From NCBI GenBank assembly GCA_030762175.1, contig CM060846.1, positions 310,840,512 through 310,904,511 of the forward strand: a DNA stretch of 64,000 nucleotides, in the 5' to 3' direction. Source of the DNA: Metallyticus violacea (taxonomy: Eukaryota; Arthropoda; Insecta; Mantodea; Metallyticidae). Below the pieces are notes generated by a model. That model was not told the DNA's origin, did not search any database, and saw only the letters and a program-made list of their open reading frames with translations. Shown here in pieces: positions 57,997 to 64,000 of this stretch (position 1 is its first letter; the number at the start of each line of letters is the position of its first letter). The translations under genes and the position numbers were made by a program.

Positions 57997-60900
57997 GACA
58001 CATAACGTAAAATATATTATTTTATTTAACAAATCAATCAAATTTGCACTAGCGCTTTTCTATTAATGAATATTTTCAGTAACAAGAATTATATTAATAA
58101 ATTACTTTATCCTCATGCATATTGTTAGTATTGAATTTAATTGTATTATTTATTTTAATTTTGATAGATTTCAGATCATTATTGTTTTCTTCACTGTTAT
58201 TTTCTTTCACCACTTCTATTTCTTTCAACCATTGCAGGTATTGATTAGATTCTCAAGACATAGCATGAAAGAAATAACCACAAATAACACTTCCACTAAT
58301 ACATTTGCAACAGTACCTCGCAATAACACAGCTTGCAAAACAATGACGCGGATATGCGCGTAGATGAGACCAAGAAACATAAAATACCACATGTGCAGAT
58401 AGCAATATTCTAGCAAGAGTGAAGACCCAGTTTAGAGAAAGTATAAAAATAAGCTACTGGGTAGTTCATCAATGATAACAACAGTGAAAAAAGTTATAAC
58501 TGAAAAAATATTAGTGGAGAAATGTTATATGGGCAAGAATCATGTTTACTTAGACGCTATTAATTCTTTTGTTTGAGATATAAAGGGTTCGGTAGGAATT
58601 GCCCATTTTTCGCTAGGTAACAGTATATTTCCCTTGGTCCTTTCTCAGATCCACCATACTACCCCCAAGGAGCACGAATTCCCTTAATGGCGTTTAAAAC
58701 ATCCGGGAGGAGGTAACTCGGAGAAAATGTTCCCTCAGCCAATGTTACCCTTCACTTATTCTTCCTTATTCAACTCTTCCTCCTCCTATCTTGCCATTCA
58801 TTTTACTCTAAGGTAAGTAAATGTTCGGAAAAAGACGGTGCTGGTAAAAGGAATTGGGCACGAGTTGGTTGTAGGTGCGGCAAGGCGCAAAGGAGAGGTT
58901 TGAGGTGGGAGAATATATGCCAATTATCTCCATCCACTACTGATGGCTGTGTCTTCCCAGCTTCACCTAAATTCTCTCTCGCTCTCGCTTGCTCAAGTTC
59001 TTTTCTCAACAACACTCTGTAAACTTCCCCTTAGCCCGCTCCTTCGTACAGACCCGGACCGGTCTGTTGGCAAGACACATCCATGCTTGACTTGGGTTCT
59101 AAAAGGATTTGCTTGAAGACATCGTTTATCATTGTGCCACTTAAGCTAGAGACGCACTAATTTACGGTACGTCTTCAAGAGCTGGGGCTTAAACCTTTAC
59201 CTCGCTCTCGCGCACCGACGAAAGAAACAGTATTCAGACAGAGGAATTGACTACATTCCAATGTCGAAGCGAAAAGCTACTCCACCACATGTTTTAGTGT
59301 TGTTTTTCGTGCTCTACAGGAAAAGCGCTGGAGTAAAAAGAAAGAGAAAAGGCTACCGTAGAATCTGTTCACTTCACCAGCAAGGTATTAAGTACAGTTT
59401 CTCTCTTATTCCAAACCGCTTTAAAACCCCTTTAATAAAATATAACATAGTCACTAACTGTGGAAATCCTAAACAGCAATACATCTTCATCAAGCGTGTT
59501 TTACTTCAAATATAGTCATGTTTGTACTGTCCTAACTTGTATTTATTCTAAAATACTGATGCTACTATCCTCATATTTCTTAAACTCCATTCGATGATGA
59601 GTGAAAGTACATACTTTTTTTTTAATTGAAGGGAGAACCAAGATCGCCATTTTGACCTATAGCGGTGCTTTATCTAAAAAATAAATGGAATGTAAAGTAG
59701 AAAACGTTCGTCAAGCTTTGCTCCTTCGCCCAAAAGTCACATATTAAGGGAAGGGGGTACATTTTCAACATATTATAATTCATCATTTGCAACATAAAGG
59801 TGAAGAACGCTCCGTTTCACAACTTGACTCCACTATTTTGGTAGCTAGGATACAGATGATTGATTGCAACATATAAAGAAGCTACTTTTAGTTATATATT
59901 CATATTTTAACGCCCTTCCTAGTTCATTAAAGAATTAACATTCTAAATTATTCTTGTAATTTATGTTAAAAGATTAGGTGTTCTGCACATTTTGTCTATA
60001 AAATTGTATCGCACGTTCATTATAAGAGTACATGGCTAAGTATGCGTATGTCCATTAACAAAATAATGGTTTTTCTTTGGGCACTGTAAAGTCAAATATT
60101 TACTTACATCATCTTCGGAAACTGTAACGATGAAAATAAACAAGAAAGTGACTATCAGCTTTGAAAGTTAAATGTAATTTTACGCAACACATTATTTACT
60201 TCAAACATATTTACATAGAATTTGGCAGCCATTGAAAAATAAAGCATTCTAAGTCTTAAGTTTTACTTCATGAAAATCTGTACCCAGTTAAGGGAAAACC
60301 TTGAGGATTTTTAAGGAGATTATACTGGAAGGAAATTTTCCGTAATCAGTTTTATATGGTAAAGCTACGAGCTAAAGACATAGCGGGAAGTAATTCACTG
60401 CCACCTCCAAGGAACGCCCCCTTGCAGAGTGGGTCCTGTGATCTATGGCCACCCTGTTAGAAAGAGTGGGAGGAGTCGGAGGGTGCGTGTTAGTGATAGA
60501 TGCCTGATGACTCCACACACGTCCTTCCTTCATTTTATAAAGTTGAAAAGAATAACATGGTTTGAACATCATAAGCTTCCCTCGTATTTCACCCCTAAAG
60601 GGAAGTTCCCTTACCGGGGGGTCCCTGCTTTCATCAAATAAGATACTTGGCGAATCCGAGAGAAACTGTTGTTATTCGTAAAGTTACCCTTCACACTCTA
60701 CTCTAGACATGCTTTCTGATTCAAATGTAGCATTCTTCAGATTCTTAAACGGCATCGTTTTGTATCGAATACGTTAACTTTAGGCATCGAAATAAGAAAA
60801 AAATCATCTAAGAAAATCTACTGAAATGCTCGGAGAAAACAAGCACTAACACAAAAAGATCGGGGGGGGGGCAGGAATTTCACGGTAGAGAGCAAACACT

Positions 60901-61483
60901 ATACGTTTTTATTTTAGTTTCAATACTGGATGTTAAGAAGTACATCGCAAAAGTTTTAGAGATTGTACAGAGGTCTTGGACAAGAAATTTTAATCTGCCA
61001 TTGACTAATGATGCTTCCATTAGAAACTATACCACATAATAACGGGCTGAAATTGTGACGAATGTCTCTTTGGAGCAGTCAAGTATCATCGGATCATGTT
61101 TTCGAGTTCTAGTACCTATGATTACTTTTTATTCTCAAGGTCTTTTTAGGCACTCTAGGCTTTTGGCCTACCACAGCGACCGCTGCGTCCTCTCTCTTTG
61201 TCCTGCGACATCACTGGTAGAGTGCAGTATTGCAGGAAGGCATGTGACCAGCACACCGTATCCCGCCCAGATTATATTACCACGAATATGTTCCCTATTG
61301 TTGTTTATCCTGTCTTTATAACAAAATGGTAAATATATTTTACGTATCGTGAACTCACTGGAAATGTCCTGATGTGTGTATTTTTCAGAAATACAATAAA
61401 TTGTAGATTATTCAGTTTATTAAATGGAAAGGTTGCACTCGTCATCATGTTGCATAAATGTTGATTGTTTGTCTACAAAAAGT
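57996..61483. other. Spacer, mixed composition
   Basis: No supported gene. The 58600-59260 part is GC-richer but its frames show no domain. A run of about 9 G lies at 60862-60870. Confidence 0.45.
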
Positions 61484-61751
61484 TGAGGCACCACAGGCGG
61501 TGAACACTGATGATACATGAGATGAAATGACATGTTCGGAAAGATTTTTTAAGGGAAATGTTCCAAGCCTAAGTTTAGAGTACCTCCCCGGCATTTGCCA
61601 TTTATGAGGACTGAGGAAATCTTGGGAGGAAAAAACAACAACAACAACAACAACAACACCTCAGTCAGGGAGGACAATCCTGGCGGGATTCGAACTGCAG
61701 ACCTCTCGCACACGAATCCGCATCTTAATGACCTCGGCCACCCCTGGCGGT
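61484..61751 (-). mobile_element. SINE family A, minus strand, with internal (AAC)n expansion
   Basis: Reverse complement of family A: GAGGCACCACAGGCGGTG, TGATGATACATGAGATG, TACCTCCCCGGCATTTG, GGCGGGATTCGAACTGC and TGACCTCGGCCACCCC. A run of about eight AAC units (61635-61658) has grown in the segment corresponding to the GGGGTTTTTCCAGG part of other copies. The 3' CGGGCGTTAAACAC tail is missing. Confidence 0.9.
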
Positions 61752-62212
61752 AGATTTGATTCTTTTAAAGTAAAAATATGAATTTTATAATTCTCTTAGA
61801 CTTTTAATTCTACGCGAGTTGAACGCTGTACTTCGGTTGTAACTTTTAACTAATACTATTTAAAGATAATGGTGGAAGTGTTATGAAACAAATCAGCACT
61901 GTGATTCGTACGTGTATTGCGCCAGTCAAATCTTTATTTACGAACCTGCCTGTATTTGCAGAACTATTAGCTTGACTGACGTCAAATATACCCCAAAGTC
62001 AGCAACCTTATCAGTCTTAAGTCACCCCAGTTCCTAAGCTCAGTTATTACTATTGAATTGCTATGGTACTTTATTCCAATCCTTTGTTTACTTCTCCATA
62101 AATAACTGCATTAAAACTCCTAGTTATAATCTTCATATTCCTGTAAATTGCCTTCGATTATCTTTTATTGTGAACTTTGTTACAGAGCTCAGGTAAATAT
62201 TATACTTCCTTC
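61752..62212. other. AT-rich spacer
   Basis: Nothing supportable. Confidence 0.5.
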
Positions 62213-62275
62213 TGACTAAAGACGTGACCTGAGATGTTAAAGAGCGCCCATAAATAAACCAATGACTAAAGACGT
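62213..62275 (+). mobile_element. SINE family B, 37-bp 5'-truncated stub with 13-bp target-site duplication
   Basis: The insert at 62226-62262 matches only the last 37 bases of family B (ACCTGAGATGTTAAAGAG, CGCCCATAAATAAACCAA). TGACTAAAGACGT flanks it exactly at 62213-62225 and 62263-62275. The insertion stopped after a few dozen bases of reverse transcription. The tail has no long A run. Confidence 0.93.
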
Positions 62276-63774
62276 TCAGTACCAGCCACCAAAATGGTAT
62301 CTGATGGTTTTTGAATAACCCTATTCTAAATTAGGTGCATACATTTTATCTTTCCGTGTTCTCATGCATGACCTGTGTCAGGTAATTAGCTGCGAGCGCT
62401 GCCATTCAAGAATGTGCATAGTCTGTAATAGGAGTATTGCTAATATTGAATCAACGCAAAAAATATACGAAAATAACCAATAGTTCAGAATCAAAGTGTG
62501 TTGAGTTGCAATAGCGCCTTCTGGCAGCAAGCAGAAAAAAAATTCAGCATCGTCTTTGAAAAAACATAAGTAAATTTTCTATACTGTGTGGGTCGCGCAG
62601 TGGACGGAGTGTGTACAGCTGTGCTGTATTCTACCGCTTCTCCTCTACTTCCGCGAGCGGGGAAAGATAAAAAGTATGCACTAAATATGTGTTAAATTTG
62701 TAGAAGCACCATTGCCTATTACCTGCAATATGATATCTACAAATTACGTGCGATATTCAAATGTGTGTGATAAGTGCACTATCAGCATTTGTAATGCACT
62801 GCCATATCTGCTTCAAAGGCAGCTTGTTTCATATGTTGATTTTGTCGAAAGGTTGGAGTTCAGTGATATTGCAACATGGTAGTCTTTTTTTTTTGTTCAT
62901 TTGTTCGATAAGTCCGGAATGGCAGTTGCTAGGGCAGTGTTCTGATTGTTCTGGTTCCAGCATAGCGTGAACCGCGTGCTACATAAAGGCCCTTATGGAG
63001 TGTTGACCTTAAATGTACATAACGGTTGTTAGACAACGTGTATGTGTTGGCGTGTCAGATTCGAACCAGAAAAATACATACGTACTCTGTTTACAGAACT
63101 TTTCGTTAATAAACACACACGCATTATTTTTATCCATTGGCACGTCTGAACTTCGTCTTAATATCATGAAGTGGTGAATCGCTCGCTGTAAACAAATAAA
63201 AACATGTGCACCTGCAATTGTTTACACTTCTGTTTCAGGACATACAACTTTCATAAGTACAGCGTGAAATAGAGGTAAATGTATCCGGATTATATCTATC
63301 AACTATTGAATGGCGAAACGTCCATAAACTAAAAGCAATCATTTGTTTGTAGTATATTCAAAAGGCCCATTTTAAAATTAAATATTTTTCTGAACATCTG
63401 TATATACTAAGGTTTTAAGATTGATATTTCATTTTATTTTGCTTGGACAATGTTACTAAATATAGTTCAAGGAATGAATCACTGGGTATGTGCAACAATT
63501 AATTATACACTGATTTAGTACTTATAAGTGTGTGTATTGTTCGATAGCTATTAGTATATAGACTTCTAATTTAACCTTTTCACTCTATACTCTAGTAAGA
63601 CCTGTAAATTGTAGAAAGTCTTAAACGTACTTATAAATAAATTTTGAGAAAGTTTATAGAAAATATATAGTAGTAGTGTAACGATATAAACATGTATTAT
63701 AAAAACGCATTAGGTTTTCAGGTTGCATTTTTAAAGACACTACTGTTTGTTTACATGCTCCTTGTTCCATGTAA
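62276..63774. other. AT-rich spacer
   Basis: No gene recognised. The 69-codon frame at 62761-62970 is hydrophobic without clear domain features. Confidence 0.5.
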
Positions 63775-64000
63775 TTTGGCTAGCAACATGGTCTAGTCAT
63801 CAGAGCTCATGAACTCCATTCTTAGGATCATGAGTTTGATTCCTGGATTGCCATGGGGACTTTTCTCCAATGGGAGGGGTTCTCCATGGCTCTCATGTAG
63901 GTTTAGTAATACGTTAGGGTTAATTAAGCTAAGACCCTCCGGGCGCCGTATCCCCATCTATTACCCTCACATCTCCTTGGGGTACCTGTAACCTCATCCT
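63775..64000 (+). mobile_element. SINE family C, cut by the window end
   Basis: TGGTCTAGTCATCAGAG is an A box, and ATGAGTTTGATTCCTGG about 45 bases later is a B box, in tRNA-like order. The GC-rich body has GGGGACTTTTCTCC, GGGTTCTCCATGGC, CCTCCGGGCGCC and CTTGGGGTACCTGTAACC. It runs past the window edge, so its 3' end is unknown. The open frame at 63809-63991 is SINE sequence. Confidence 0.65.

Noticed and set aside
63050..63075. B-box-like CTGGTTCGAATCTGAC on the minus strand
   Set aside because: No A box at a suitable distance upstream.
1..64000. CRISPR array, bacterial operons, ribosome-binding sites
   Set aside because: No spaced identical direct repeats with unique spacers and no long bacterial-type frames. 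All features point to a eukaryotic nuclear genome.

Overview
This window looks like intergenic or intronic DNA from a metazoan, most probably an arthropod. It is AT-rich throughout and dense in homopolymer and trinucleotide runs. It contains tRNA-derived SINEs with target-site duplications and decayed Tc1/mariner and pogo-type DNA transposons. No bacterial-style operon, ribosome-binding site or long open frame is present. The arthropod assignment rests on the overall character of the repeats and the transposase types; no species-diagnostic gene was seen. I found no intact host protein-coding gene, no intact tRNA or rRNA gene and no CRISPR array. Nearly all open frames are chance frames in AT-rich DNA, or frames inside SINEs and microsatellites. 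LAYOUT. Positions 1-5.4 kb: AT-rich spacer with one full-length SINE A (tRNA-Leu/Ser-like head; 1663-1945) and one full-length SINE B (tRNA-Asp/Glu-like head; 3148-3461), each bounded by a 12-bp target-site duplication. 5.4-6.5 kb: transposon T1, a decayed Tc1/mariner-superfamily element with matching inverted termini and TA flanks. 9.8-16 kb: SINE fragments, two tRNA-like sites, microsatellites and a SINE B copy with a perfect 14-bp duplication. 21-24 kb: a second decayed transposase (T2), a reverse-strand SINE A and an internally deleted pogo-like element (T6) that keeps a psq-type helix-turn-helix. 26.3-27.0 kb: a degenerate AT-rich tandem array. 29.8-30.4 kb: T5, a short deletion derivative with inverted repeats of about 140 bp. 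35-46.5 kb: two copies of an unnamed repeat (family E), a possible isolated exon, a GC-rich insert, more SINE A and B, a pair of another tRNA-derived family (D) and a 490-bp hierarchical ACT microsatellite. 49.5-56 kb: more SINE A, one of which interrupts a decayed transposase (T3), and a mariner transposase C-terminus (T4). 57.7 kb: a 117-bp GC-rich foldback. 61.5-64 kb: a SINE A, a 37-bp SINE B stub flanked by 13-bp duplications, and a further tRNA-derived SINE (family C) cut by the window end. INTERPRETATION. The window records repeated invasion by cut-and-paste transposons, all now inactive, overlaid by several SINE families that depend on a LINE partner encoded elsewhere. The 5'-truncated SINE B copies with perfect duplications show target-primed reverse transcription. 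No gene network can be described because no functional gene was identified.
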